Part shown: one piece after another, positions 10,099-19,345 of the stretch
Layout: every line of letters starts with the position of its first letter
How positions within the stretch are numbered: position 1 is the first letter of the stretch
Source of the DNA: G963662655 sp963665015
GTDB taxonomy: Bacteria; Cloacimonadota; Cloacimonadia; Cloacimonadales; JAIOQZ01
Assembly (NCBI GenBank): GCA_963665015.2
Contig: CAXXSY010000004.1
Coordinates: 2,472,790-2,536,789 of the forward strand
Length of the DNA: 64,000 bases
Direction of reading: 5' to 3'
Translations under genes and position numbers: made by a program
Notes under the pieces: generated by a model
Databases searched by the model: none
Told to the model about the DNA's origin: nothing
Seen by the model: the letters and a program-made list of their open reading frames with translations, nothing else

Positions 10099-11568
10099 AT
10101 GACACAGCAAAACCATTTCAAGAAAGGTTATACATTCGACGACCTCCTTCTGGTTCCGGGAAAGTCGGAAGTGCTTCCGTCCGCGGTGGATACGAGTTCC
10201 CGCTTCACGCGCAACCTCGTGCTTCAGGTGCCGGTGGTCAGCGCGGCAATGGACACGGTCACCGAGGGTGTGATGGCAATTGCCATGGCACAGAAGGGTG
10301 GAATCGGCATTATTCATAAAAACCTCACCATCGAGGAGCAAGCGGAAGAGGTTCGTAAAGTTAAACGGTTCGAGAGCGGCATCATCAAGAATCCGATCAC
10401 GCTCGAACCGGACGTCCGTATCCGTAATGCACTCGAACTAAAAGAAAAATACAATATCAGCGGTTTCCCGATCGTCAAGGGCAAACGACTGGTCGGCATC
10501 CTCACCAACCGCGACCTGCGCTTCGAATCGAACCTGAACAAGCGCATCTCCGAGCTGATGACACCGGAAGAACGACTGATCACGGTCGAGGAAGGAACCA
10601 GCCTCGAAGAGTCCAAACACATCCTGCACGAGCACCGCATCGAGAAGCTGCCCGTCGTGAACAAGTCCGGCGAGCTGGTCGGCATGATCACCGTGAAGGA
10701 CATCGAGAAGATGATCTCCTACCCCAACGCCTCCAAGGACGCTGAAGGTCGATTGATCTGCGGCGGCGCGATCAGCTCCGGCAAGGACTACGAAGAACGA
10801 GCCGCAGCGCTGGTCGAGCAGAAGGTCGATGTGCTGGTCATCGATTCGGCGCACGGACACCACATCGATATCGCCCGAGCCGTCCGTACAATCAAGAGCC
10901 GCTTTGATATCGAGATTGTGGCGGGTAACATTGCCACGGCGGAAGGCGCAAAGGACCTCATCGAAGCCGGCGCCGATGCGGTCAAGGTGGGGATCGGTCC
11001 CGGATCGATCTGCACCACGCGCGTCATTGCCGGAATCGGCGTTCCGCAGATGACCGCCATCATGTCTGCCGCGTCATTCGCGCAGGAAGCCGGTGTTCCG
11101 ATCATCGCGGACGGCGGAATCAAATTTTCCGGCGACGTGGTCAAGGCGATTGCGGCCGGCGCTAACTCGGTGATGCTGGGTTCACTCCTCGCCGGCACCG
11201 ACGAGAGCCCGGGCGAATTCGTGATCTACAACGGCAGAAGATTCAAGTCCTATCGCGGCATGGGCTCCATCGGCGCGATGAAAAAGGGCAGCAGCGATCG
11301 CTATTTCCAGAACTCCGAAGAGGCGAAGAAGCTCGTCGCGGAAGGGATCGAAGGCATGGTCCCGTACAAGGGCCCGTTGCGCGATTTCCTGTATCAACTG
11401 GTTGGCGGCTTGCGTGCCGGCATGGGATACGTGGGCGCGGCAACGATTCGTGAATTGCAGAGTAAAGCACGATTTATCGAGGTCTCCCCCGCCGGACTGA
11501 AGGAAAACCATCCGCACGACGTGACCATCACCAAGGAAGCGCCGAATTACCAGTTCAGGGACGTGTAG
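10099..11568 (+). CDS. guaB: IMP dehydrogenase
   Basis: 489 residues from the ATG at 10099, preceded by AAAGGGG; an upstream in-frame start at 10066 would overlap the promoter. The enzyme oxidises IMP to XMP with NAD, the committed step of guanine nucleotide synthesis. The (beta/alpha)8 barrel is interrupted by two CBS domains (about residues 95-205), which usually bind adenine or guanine nucleotides and regulate activity. The catalytic loop GPGSICTTR with its cysteine and the flap region RFKSYRGMGS are intact. It is monocistronic; tandem repeats begin 5 bp after the stop. Confidence 0.98.
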   Translation: MTQQNHFKKGYTFDDLLLVPGKSEVLPSAVDTSSRFTRNLVLQVPVVSAAMDTVTEGVMAIAMAQKGGIGIIHKNLTIEEQAEEVRKVKRFESGIIKNPITLEPDVRIRNALELKEKYNISGFPIVKGKRLVGILTNRDLRFESNLNKRISELMTPEERLITVEEGTSLEESKHILHEHRIEKLPVVNKSGELVGMITVKDIEKMISYPNASKDAEGRLICGGAISSGKDYEERAAALVEQKVDVLVIDSAHGHHIDIARAVRTIKSRFDIEIVAGNIATAEGAKDLIEAGADAVKVGIGPGSICTTRVIAGIGVPQMTAIMSAASFAQEAGVPIIADGGIKFSGDVVKAIAAGANSVMLGSLLAGTDESPGEFVIYNGRRFKSYRGMGSIGAMKKGSSDRYFQNSEEAKKLVAEGIEGMVPYKGPLRDFLYQLVGGLRAGMGYVGAATIRELQSKARFIEVSPAGLKENHPHDVTITKEAPNYQFRDV

Positions 11569-11572
11569 AGAT

Positions 11573-11615
11573 AGGAGTCAGGAGTCAGGAGACAGGAGAC
11601 AGGAGTCAGGAGTCA
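11573..11615. repeat. Short tandem repeat (AGGAGTC / AGGAGAC units)
   Basis: About six 7-nt units alternate GGAGTCA and GGAGACA directly after guaB. This is a simple repeat next to a family b hairpin. Confidence 0.75.
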
Positions 11616-11617
11616 TG

Positions 11618-11644
11618 GGAACGCGGACGTCCCCGTCCGCATCT
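11618..11644. repeat. Short hairpin module, family b copy 2
   Basis: GCGGACG (11623-11629) pairs with CGTCCGC (11634-11640), with GGAA before and ATCTC after as in the copy at 1897-1923. It marks the left edge of a low-GC stretch. Confidence 0.75.
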
Positions 11645-11801
11645 CTATCTCCACCTAAGCAACCGTATGCCCTTGAATTTGTTTGTGTTTTGCTACTCGT
11701 GAGTAAAATGTTCCTTCTGATTATTGGCAAAAACAAAAGCTATAGATTTTTTGCGCTTGACTCGAATCGTCTATTGGGATTCTTTCTGTTCGGAGAAATT
11801 C

Positions 11802-12824
11802 ATGAATAGTAAAATACGCTATCAAGTATTTATCAGTTCCACATACACTGATCTAAAGGAAGAGCGTCAAGCAGTACTCATGGCTTTGCTTGAAATGGAT
11901 TGCTTTCCGGTCGGAATGGAACTTTTTCCCGCTGCAGATACCAACCAGATGGATTTCATTAAAAAGGAAATAGATAATTCCGACTACTACATCTTGATCA
12001 TCGGTGGCCGTTATGGATCGGTAAACAAAGAAGGTATTAGCTTCACAGAAGCCGAATTCGACTATGCCCTGTCCAAAAATATTCCAATCCTCGTTTTCAG
12101 GCATTCAAATCCAGATAAAATTGAGCGCGGCAAATCGGAAATCGAGAATATCAAGGCTTTCAATAAATTCAAAGCCAAAGCATGCAAAGATAGACTGGTC
12201 AAGGACTGGAACAATAGAGACGACCTAAAATATAAAATTGTAATAGCCCTCAAACATTCATTTGAGTGCAATCCACAAACTGGCTATATAAGAGCTGATG
12301 CACTTGGCAAGTTGCATAAATACAATACTACCCATAGCCTCAAAGCTTCAACCGGCAAGAAAACCAATCTGAGGACAAAGAAATCAAAGGAAGAAACACG
12401 AAGAGAATGGTTGAGTGAGGATTTCAGTATTAGATATACTGATGATGATTCATTGAAAAAGAAAGAATCAGTTAATCCATTTCTTTTAAATGAGATAATG
12501 AATCTTCGAAATGGAAGGGAAAAGATTGAATCAGATCATTGTGATAGAATAATCACTATGAAATGGCAGGATATTTACTTAACACTGGGAGAAGACCTCA
12601 GAAATAGCACAGATATTCGAACAATCACCAACCGACTATCCGCCTTTATCGAGAATCGCACCGGACTAAGTAAAGTGTATATCTGTAGTGATGATATTAC
12701 CGCAATCATGGACAAACTCAATGCGATGAAGCTTGTTGGTCGTGTTTCGAAATACAATAGAAACTGGATTTTCCGCACAATTGGAGAACGCCTGTACAGC
12801 GAACTGAAAATCCGAGATATTTAG
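11802..12824 (+). CDS. DUF4062-domain protein in a low-GC island
   Basis: 340 residues from the ATG at 11802, which has GGAGA 6 bases upstream; the frame extends further but that start has no ribosome-binding site. Residues about 5-105 match the DUF4062 pattern (YQVFISSTYTDLKEERQAV, ELFPAADTNQ, YYILIIGGRYGS). The remaining 230 residues are charged and not recognised; the end (KVYICSDDITAIMDKLNAM) could be a winged helix. DUF4062 occurs at the N-terminus of many NTPase and defence-associated proteins, but no NTPase domain is visible here. The gene is clearly richer in A and T than its neighbours (some 60-base lines near 27 percent GC) and is bordered by dispersed repeats, which suggests acquisition by transfer. 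Function unknown. Confidence 0.8.
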   Translation: MNSKIRYQVFISSTYTDLKEERQAVLMALLEMDCFPVGMELFPAADTNQMDFIKKEIDNSDYYILIIGGRYGSVNKEGISFTEAEFDYALSKNIPILVFRHSNPDKIERGKSEIENIKAFNKFKAKACKDRLVKDWNNRDDLKYKIVIALKHSFECNPQTGYIRADALGKLHKYNTTHSLKASTGKKTNLRTKKSKEETRREWLSEDFSIRYTDDDSLKKKESVNPFLLNEIMNLRNGREKIESDHCDRIITMKWQDIYLTLGEDLRNSTDIRTITNRLSAFIENRTGLSKVYICSDDITAIMDKLNAMKLVGRVSKYNRNWIFRTIGERLYSELKIRDI

Positions 12825-12902
12825 AGACTTTCCCTGCTTTTACATCCAATACACAGCCAACAAACGTAAAAAATTGCTGAAATCATCAATAAACACCAGA
12901 AA

Positions 12903-12923
12903 ACCAGCATTCAGAAGTTGATT
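12903..12923. repeat. Half of a family d repeat
   Basis: AGCATTCAGAAGTTGATTT matches one arm of the mid-box hairpin repeat; the other arm is not found nearby. It lies 80 bp after the DUF4062 gene, at the right edge of the low-GC stretch. Confidence 0.45.
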
Positions 12924-13017
12924 TATACTGCGTACTCAGTGGAGAGCGACTTCCTCTCCATCCTGTTCATTTCCCCAATCCTGTAAATCCTGCTTCTGAC
13001 AAATTCCGTATATTCAC

Positions 13018-13047
13018 TTGACGAAATTGTCTTCGAAAACGTAATAT
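13018..13047 (+). promoter_or_regulatory. Sigma-70-like promoter of the C25 peptidase gene
   Basis: TTGACG (13018-13023), 18 bases, TAATAT (13042-13047), about 35 bp before the start codon. The ribosome-binding site GAGGTGG lies just before the ATG. Confidence 0.65.
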
Positions 13048-13080
13048 TGTTACAACCATACAGAACAGCGAGGTGGGACT

Positions 13081-16000
13081 ATGAAACAGGGCATTTTTGC
13101 GATCATGATGTTACTCCTATTCTGCTCCATATTCGGCGAAACGATCTCGGTCGATTTACCATCGATACATATCGAACGCTCATCCGATCAAGCGCGAATC
13201 CAATCGAATGATTCCATGCTTAAGTCGTTCGAGCCGGGCGCACCGGACATCCCCATCGTCACGCACTTTTTCGAGGTGCCGAGTGGGATGCGAATCGATC
13301 ATATCGATGTCGTCGCGGAAGATATTCAATACGTCGATCTGGGTCAAGGACTCGCGCCGGTTCAAGAGGCTGCTCCGCTCAGCTACCCGGGACGTTCGAG
13401 GCAGATTGCAACCATCCAGCCGAACAAAATCCCGACCAGCTATCTGAAGAACTCCGGCAGCGGATTCAGCGGAACCCACCGCATCGGATGGGTCGCGCTC
13501 GAACGTTGCCTGTATCGTGCAAACGAACAAACGCTCGAAGTCCCCGGACGCATCCGTCTGGATATCAAATACATCGGTGATCCGGTACAATCGGCAGTAA
13601 GAGACAACGAAACCTCCGCCCTCGTCGCTTCGATCCTCCTGAACAGACCTTCCCGCAATCGCACCATGCCCGGATACTTGATCATCACCGCTGAAGAGTA
13701 CGAGACAACTATCTGGCATATGGCCCATTGGAGACTTCAGTGCGGTTACGATTATACGATTCAGACTGTCGAGTGGATCGACGAAAACATCGCCGGCGAC
13801 GACTTGCAGGAGAAGATACGCAACTACATCATCCAGATGGTGAACGAACAAGGCATCTCATATGTCACCCTGGCCGGTGACGCGGATGTGATCCCGGTCC
13901 GGTATTTCTTCGCGTTCGACTGCGCCTACGGCATCTACGACGACGAAAACGAGATTCCCGCCGATATGTACTATAGCTGCCTTGACGGCGACTGGGACGC
14001 AAATGAAAACGGCATTTACGGCGAGGACGACGACAATCCCGACTACCTTCCCGACGTCTTCCTGTCGCGCCTGTCCTTCAACTCAATCGAACAATGCCAG
14101 TCCTACATTGCGCGTTTGCTCGAATACGATCAGGGCGAACTCAACACCTACGAGAGCGCGGCAGGCGTCTCCATGGAGCTGTGGGAAGGCTCCAACAGCG
14201 AGGTCGCGCAGCAGTATATCTACGACAGGTATTTTCCGGACGATTTCACTATCAGCCTGCTCTACGGCGATGAAAACACGCAGGAAAACGCCTTCGCTCT
14301 GATCGATGAAGACCCGAACATCTTCCAGCACACCGGCCATGCCTCCACTTCGGTGCTGTCCCTGGAAGAAGGCAGCCTGCGCTACAGCGATATGCAGAAC
14401 ATGACCAACACCAACGCCGGGCTCTTCTACTCCATCGGATGCTGGTCCGCCGCCATGGACTACCCCTCGGTCGGCGAACGGATCGTGACGCCCAATTCAG
14501 GCGGCTTCCTGGCGTACGTCGGGAACTCACGCTACGGATGGGGCGCGCCGGCCGCTCCCGGATTCGGATTCTCCGAGTTCTACCAGAAAGAGTTTTTTCG
14601 CGTGCTGTTCGAGGAAGATTCGATGGTCTCGCACGCCAACGTCCTGCAAAAACTGCCCTTCATCCCATTGTATCGGGGCACCTCGGTCTATAAATGGTGC
14701 GCGTACCAGCTCAACATGATCGGCGATTCGGCCTTCCGGCTCTTCACGCACGATCCGATTCACATGTCATACCATGCCCAGACATCACAGAGCGAAATCA
14801 TTATCGATGTCTGGACGGAAGACGAATCGGGATATGGTAAGCTACCGGTCGCCAACGCGTGGGTCGCGATAACACAGGAATTCCATGCCCAAACCGACGA
14901 AACCGGTCGTGCCCGTATCGAGGTCGGAGAGGGATTAACCGGAAGCCTCACAATATCCAAGCCCGGCTACAAGACGATCGTGATTACAGGATTCGATACC
15001 GGCGATCTCGTCCAACCCTATGTCGGCAACGTTGTATGGAACGACGGCGATCCGGTCGTCCTCGGCGAGTCGTTTGACTGCGAGGTGACCCTCGCCAATC
15101 CCACGTCCGAAGACGTCACCATGCAATACTCGCTGGACGGTGAAAACGACCATTTTTCCCTGGACGAGGACGAAGGTTCGGTCGTGTTACCCGCAAATGG
15201 AACCGAATCATTCACCATTACAGGCACCATCGCCGATCAGACGGACAACCTCGAAGACACGAGCTTGCATATTGAAATCTTCTTGCAGCAGACCAACAGA
15301 CCGTCCTTTACCTACTACCTGATGACCGAATTCGCACGCCCGAAGATCACCATGGCGATGCAGCCGGAGCAGGTCTCCCAATACCAGTACGAGCTCAATT
15401 TCCAAGTACACAACGAAGGCGATCTCGACACGGAAGGCTTGACGGTTAGCGCCGTCGTCGAAGCCGGAGACGGCACGCTGTCGGGACTTCCGCTCGAACT
15501 CGACGACCCCTTCCCCGTCGGCGGATCGATCGAATTCAGCACGACCCTGACCCTCGACGAAAACGATCCCGACCCGACCGGAACCCTCCTGCTACTCACC
15601 TTCCAAACCCAGCACGGATCGAGCACCTACAGCGCCAGCTACTACGCGCAGGCAGCCGTGGGCGATGTCGGCATCGAAGAGAATTTCGAAGGCGAATTGA
15701 CATGGGAAGGCGACGACGCCTGGCAGACGGTCGATACCTACGCCTGTGGCGGCTTGCAAAGCCTCTCCTGTCGTCCCGAAAACCCGGGAATATACGAAAT
15801 TGCCACGCCCTGGACGGCGTTCATGTACGACGCGGAAATCCGCTTCCAGTACAAGTACAAGATGCCCATGTACGGCAACGACGGTGTATTCTTCATCCTC
15901 GAGACAGAAGAGACCTCGGACACCCTGCTCTTCCTCGGAGCCGGCGGCGCACTACCGGATGGGGGACGTCCCGCGCCGGAAGTCTATATCGAAGGCGACT

Positions 16001-16476
16001 GGGCGGAGTACCAAATCGACCCGTCCGATTACCTCGTCGAATCGCCACCCTATGCGACACACTACCGCATCAAGCTGAATTTCCTCTTCCACGAACGGCT
16101 CGATGGCTTCAACGAATACGGCAGCATGAGCGACATCGGCGTCTTCATCGACGACTACAGCTATACCCCACCGGTGATCGATTACGATATCGACGAAAAC
16201 AACGATATCCCTATCGGGCTCTCCATCTACCCCAATCCGGTGCGGGGAAGCAGAAAACTGACCATCGCCTTCTCAATCGCGAAGAATCGACAGGCAGACG
16301 TCGAGATATTCAACATCCGCGGCCAGAAGGTTCGCGGATTCAAGCCGACCGATAGCCGCGCCATTACCTGGGACATGCGCGACGCGAGCGGCAAACCTGC
16401 CGCTTCGGGCGTCTATTTCGCCCGAGTACGATCCGCCGGGAAACAGACAACACGAAAATTCCTGCTGATTCGATAA
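13081..16476 (+). CDS. Secreted gingipain-like cysteine peptidase (family C25) with T9SS sorting domain
   Basis: 1131 residues. A signal peptide (MKQGIFAIMMLLLFCSIFG) is followed by a propeptide-like region to about residue 190. The C25 peptidase domain runs to about 565, opening with MPGYLIITAEEY. The catalytic pair is recognisable as His420 in HTGHAS and Cys454 in SIGCWSAAMD, with GGFLAYVGNSRYGW after it. A carboxypeptidase-regulatory-like and several Ig-like segments follow, then a lectin-like region (about 860-1030). The final FlgD-like sorting domain carries SIYPNPVRGSRKL and SGVYFARVR. C25 enzymes are extracellular proteases that cut after Arg or Lys in the Porphyromonas members; specificity here is unknown. 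The next gene follows at once and is probably cotranscribed. Confidence 0.9.
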   Translation: MKQGIFAIMMLLLFCSIFGETISVDLPSIHIERSSDQARIQSNDSMLKSFEPGAPDIPIVTHFFEVPSGMRIDHIDVVAEDIQYVDLGQGLAPVQEAAPLSYPGRSRQIATIQPNKIPTSYLKNSGSGFSGTHRIGWVALERCLYRANEQTLEVPGRIRLDIKYIGDPVQSAVRDNETSALVASILLNRPSRNRTMPGYLIITAEEYETTIWHMAHWRLQCGYDYTIQTVEWIDENIAGDDLQEKIRNYIIQMVNEQGISYVTLAGDADVIPVRYFFAFDCAYGIYDDENEIPADMYYSCLDGDWDANENGIYGEDDDNPDYLPDVFLSRLSFNSIEQCQSYIARLLEYDQGELNTYESAAGVSMELWEGSNSEVAQQYIYDRYFPDDFTISLLYGDENTQENAFALIDEDPNIFQHTGHASTSVLSLEEGSLRYSDMQNMTNTNAGLFYSIGCWSAAMDYPSVGERIVTPNSGGFLAYVGNSRYGWGAPAAPGFGFSEFYQKEFFRVLFEEDSMVSHANVLQKLPFIPLYRGTSVYKWCAYQLNMIGDSAFRLFTHDPIHMSYHAQTSQSEIIIDVWTEDESGYGKLPVANAWVAITQEFHAQTDETGRARIEVGEGLTGSLTISKPGYKTIVITGFDTGDLVQPYVGNVVWNDGDPVVLGESFDCEVTLANPTSEDVTMQYSLDGENDHFSLDEDEGSVVLPANGTESFTITGTIADQTDNLEDTSLHIEIFLQQTNRPSFTYYLMTEFARPKITMAMQPEQVSQYQYELNFQVHNEGDLDTEGLTVSAVVEAGDGTLSGLPLELDDPFPVGGSIEFSTTLTLDENDPDPTGTLLLLTFQTQHGSSTYSASYYAQAAVGDVGIEENFEGELTWEGDDAWQTVDTYACGGLQSLSCRPENPGIYEIATPWTAFMYDAEIRFQYKYKMPMYGNDGVFFILETEETSDTLLFLGAGGALPDGGRPAPEVYIEGDWAEYQIDPSDYLVESPPYATHYRIKLNFLFHERLDGFNEYGSMSDIGVFIDDYSYTPPVIDYDIDENNDIPIGLSIYPNPVRGSRKLTIAFSIAKNRQADVEIFNIRGQKVRGFKPTDSRAITWDMRDASGKPAASGVYFARVRSAGKQTTRKFLLIR

Positions 16477-16490
16477 TGGAGACAATACAA

Positions 16491-18461
16491 ATGAGAACGA
16501 TCACACTGATTCTCCTACTCACCTTGAGCCTTGGCTGCAACGCGGAATTCCCGATCGGTAACTTCACCTACATGAAATCGTACCATAACAGGGAGTTGTA
16601 TCCGATGATCGCAGATGCCGGATACACCTTCATCATTTCCGAAACGATGCCGGGAGACGACACTTCTCAAGAGCTGCTCGACACTGCCGGTGATTACGGT
16701 CTGAAAGTCGCGCTCATCGACCGCTACGAGCTGTACGAATACTCCCGATCCAACTCTATGTGCTTCGAAGCGGAAAACGGTCCCGACTACGGCGACGCGT
16801 GGTACACGCTGGGTCAGGAAATGGGTCGAGCGGACGGCACGAACTGGATCTGCGATTCATCGAGAGACAAAGCAGGGAACGTTATCAACGGGATGTGGTA
16901 CCGCAAAAACGGCGCGCCCTTCGACAACACCTTCAACTTGTCCGAGAAGGACGACATCTATTTCCGCGTACGCTTATCGTGGTCTGCCAACGGCTACAAG
17001 ATTCCGCCCGGGCACAACGTGTTGCAAGCGAACGTTTTCTGCTATCCCGGCGGAGACCGCGCGAAACCGCTGAGAATGAAGATTGCCGGAACGCAGCTAT
17101 TGCCGAAGCACCTGACGAAAGAGGCGAAGGATTACATTTTCTCCTTTCCGCTTGCCCGTATTCCGGAAGAATGTCGAAGGCTTACCGACTACGGCTGGAT
17201 GATCTACGGTCTCGATTTCAGGCTACGCTGGGGAGGCCTCGGCGTACTCGAGATCGACCGGCTGGAGATATACGACTCTACCAATGAACGACTACGCGAC
17301 GGAGAACTTTCAGCGAATATCCTGACCCGCGTCGCGAAGCTTGCCGAGAGCCCCAACCTGATGGGCATCTTCCTCAAGGACGAGTCCTGCACGCCTCAGT
17401 ACGAAAGCTTTCGGCTGTTCAAGGAGATCATGGGCAGGAATCCGGACGCAGAGGTTCCGCTCCTGACGGCGAACTGGATTCGCCAGTACGAGAAATCCGA
17501 TGGAGGATACAATCCCTGGGACGATTTCCTCGAGACGACGAATCTGGGATTCATCGCACCCGACATCTACCCCGTTCGAGGAAACCTGCACTGGAACAGC
17601 AATCCGCAGTTTCGCGCGTGGCACATCCAGAACAAGCTCGACGAAATGACCGACATGTACCGGATGCACAAGCAGAGCGCTCTGAGGCACGACGCGAAGT
17701 TCTTCGCCATCGTGCAATCGACCGGCTACTGGCACGGAAACGACCTCGACGACGGCGAGTGGGCCAGCCAGATTCTGCCACCGCCGGAGATGATCAAGTG
17801 CCTGCGCTACCTGCCGTTATGCTATGGCGCACAGGGGATCATGGACTGGAGAATGCTCTCCAACCGCAGAAAGAAGAACAGCGAAAACTGGAAATACAGC
17901 TTCCATCAGTCGCCGATCGACATCGACAATCGAACCACGCCACAGTACGACGCCATCATGGAAAGCAACGAGCGGATCAGCGAATACGGCGAGATACTCG
18001 ACTGCCTCGAATGGATCGGAGCGCATCACGACACCAGAGAGATCGCCGGACTGACCCCCGCGCTACGCAAGGTCGAAGTCAAATCCACCAAGCCCGGCAG
18101 ATACGAGGGACACATCGAAGTCGGGCTGTTTCAGGACGAATCGCTGTACTTCATGGTTGTCAATCGCAGAACGAATTTCTTGAAGCCTGAATACGGTGAC
18201 AGCAACGGTGTACCGGAGACGGTCGGATCGAGGGGTGAGGATGTTGCCCGGGCGTTCGAAGCCGCGCCGGATCAGACGCTGACACTGCGATTCACCGACG
18301 ATTTCGATCACCTGTGGTATCTGGAAGAGGTCATCAGCGGCGAGCGCATCCGTGTCACGGTGAATCATTCCGCGACGATCACGCTGCCTGCAGGAGAGGG
18401 ACGACTCTATCGGCTTATGGCCGAATCAGATCCTTCGGGAAGAGACCCAGACCACCGTTGA
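16491..18461 (+). CDS. Large lipoprotein, possible glycosidase-like TIM barrel
   Basis: 656 residues. The ATG at 16491 is preferred because GGAGA lies 7 bases before it and it gives a lipoprotein signal, MRTITLILLLTLSLGCNA, with cysteine after LSLG. An ATG at 16476 overlaps the previous stop. The mature part starts like a barrel protein (YPMIADAGYTFIISETMPG) and carries GIFLKDES and LGFIAPDIYPVRGN, which recall beta-strand ends of glycoside-hydrolase-like barrels. The C-terminal 130 residues look like a beta-sandwich. No family is recognised with certainty, so substrate and activity are open. It probably forms an operon with the C25 peptidase. Its last 47 bases overlap the 3' end of the DUF3667 gene on the other strand. 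Confidence 0.75.
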   Translation: MRTITLILLLTLSLGCNAEFPIGNFTYMKSYHNRELYPMIADAGYTFIISETMPGDDTSQELLDTAGDYGLKVALIDRYELYEYSRSNSMCFEAENGPDYGDAWYTLGQEMGRADGTNWICDSSRDKAGNVINGMWYRKNGAPFDNTFNLSEKDDIYFRVRLSWSANGYKIPPGHNVLQANVFCYPGGDRAKPLRMKIAGTQLLPKHLTKEAKDYIFSFPLARIPEECRRLTDYGWMIYGLDFRLRWGGLGVLEIDRLEIYDSTNERLRDGELSANILTRVAKLAESPNLMGIFLKDESCTPQYESFRLFKEIMGRNPDAEVPLLTANWIRQYEKSDGGYNPWDDFLETTNLGFIAPDIYPVRGNLHWNSNPQFRAWHIQNKLDEMTDMYRMHKQSALRHDAKFFAIVQSTGYWHGNDLDDGEWASQILPPPEMIKCLRYLPLCYGAQGIMDWRMLSNRRKKNSENWKYSFHQSPIDIDNRTTPQYDAIMESNERISEYGEILDCLEWIGAHHDTREIAGLTPALRKVEVKSTKPGRYEGHIEVGLFQDESLYFMVVNRRTNFLKPEYGDSNGVPETVGSRGEDVARAFEAAPDQTLTLRFTDDFDHLWYLEEVISGERIRVTVNHSATITLPAGEGRLYRLMAESDPSGRDPDHR

Positions 18462-19176
18462 AGACGTGCATATCGAGCGCGAACAGGATCAGGAAGGGCA
18501 CGAAGAACAGGATCGCGGTGATGCAACTGGCGAGAACCGCCTTGATGAACGTTCCGACTCGCTTCTTCTCCGTCAGGCTCACAAAGAAGTGAACCGGCAC
18601 GAGGATCATGATTGCGAACGTTGAAAAGCTGTGAATCTTCGACCAGAACAGGATGATCGTCATGAAGGCGTTGATCAGATTCGCGTGCCCGATCGAGTAC
18701 ATGTTCAGGATCAGGTGCTCCGAGAAATTGAACTTCCATTCCCGAAAGAACAGCCTCGTCATCATCGCATAAATCGGTAGCGAGATCAGGAACATGGCGG
18801 TCATGTTGCTGGTGGTCCAGAGGTTCACGTTTCGTGCCACGCCATCCACCTCGATCTTCGCCATATAGGCGTTCTGCGGATCGATAAGGACGTTCAGCAG
18901 AGTCATGAGGGCGGTCGTCCAGAAAAGGTAACGCAAGGGATCGTAGAGCGGCTTCCTCCTTCCCGCGATGTACTGCCGTATGATCGTACCCGGACGGATG
19001 GTCAACTCCTTGATGACAAGCAGCATCCCGTGCTCGAAATCGAAGGCTTCGAAACACTTTTTGACGATCAGACCAAGCGTGAACCGTTTTGTCGAAGCAG
19101 CCTGTCCGCAGACCGGGCAGAAATTGCCTTCGAACTGGTTCCCGCAATTGAGGCATACCGTGATTTCTTGTTCCAT
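18415..19176 (-). CDS. DUF3667-like membrane protein with N-terminal zinc ribbon
   Basis: 253 residues from the ATG at 19176; the open frame runs to 19221 but the shorter form begins MEQEITVCLNCG. A four-cysteine zinc ribbon (CLNCGNQFEGNFCPVCGQ) is followed by an amphipathic segment and four or five membrane helices (about 85-245). The pattern zinc ribbon, FTLGLIVKKCFEAFDFEHG, then IRPGTIIRQYIAGRRKPLYD is typical of the DUF3667/YckC-like family found mainly in Bacteroidetes relatives. Function unknown. It is a single gene, convergent with and overlapping the lipoprotein gene. Confidence 0.82.
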   Translation of the reverse strand: MEQEITVCLNCGNQFEGNFCPVCGQAASTKRFTLGLIVKKCFEAFDFEHGMLLVIKELTIRPGTIIRQYIAGRRKPLYDPLRYLFWTTALMTLLNVLIDPQNAYMAKIEVDGVARNVNLWTTSNMTAMFLISLPIYAMMTRLFFREWKFNFSEHLILNMYSIGHANLINAFMTIILFWSKIHSFSTFAIMILVPVHFFVSLTEKKRVGTFIKAVLASCITAILFFVPFLILFALDMHVFNGGLGLFPKDLIRP

Positions 19177-19269
19177 ATCGAGCCGCCAAACGTTTTTTTG
19201 AAGAATCCACAATTTTCCCATGGTGTCAAGCCTGTTTTTAGAAATGCTAATGATTCCTCGGACATTTCA

Positions 19270-19297
19270 TTGACAAAATCGTGCTTTTTGCGATAAT
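19270..19297 (+). promoter_or_regulatory. Sigma-70-like promoter of the YadA-head gene
   Basis: TTGACA (19270-19275), 16 bases, GATAAT (19292-19297). The start codon is 49 bp downstream behind GGAGG. This is the clearest -35/-10 pair in the window. Confidence 0.8.
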
Positions 19298-19345
19298 GAA
19301 AGGAGAGGATTGTGTCATCAATATTAAGAGATAAATGGAGGATTC

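Noticed and set aside
11573..11615. Possible CRISPR-like repeat after guaB
   Set aside because: 7-nt tandem units without spacers; a simple repeat, not an array.
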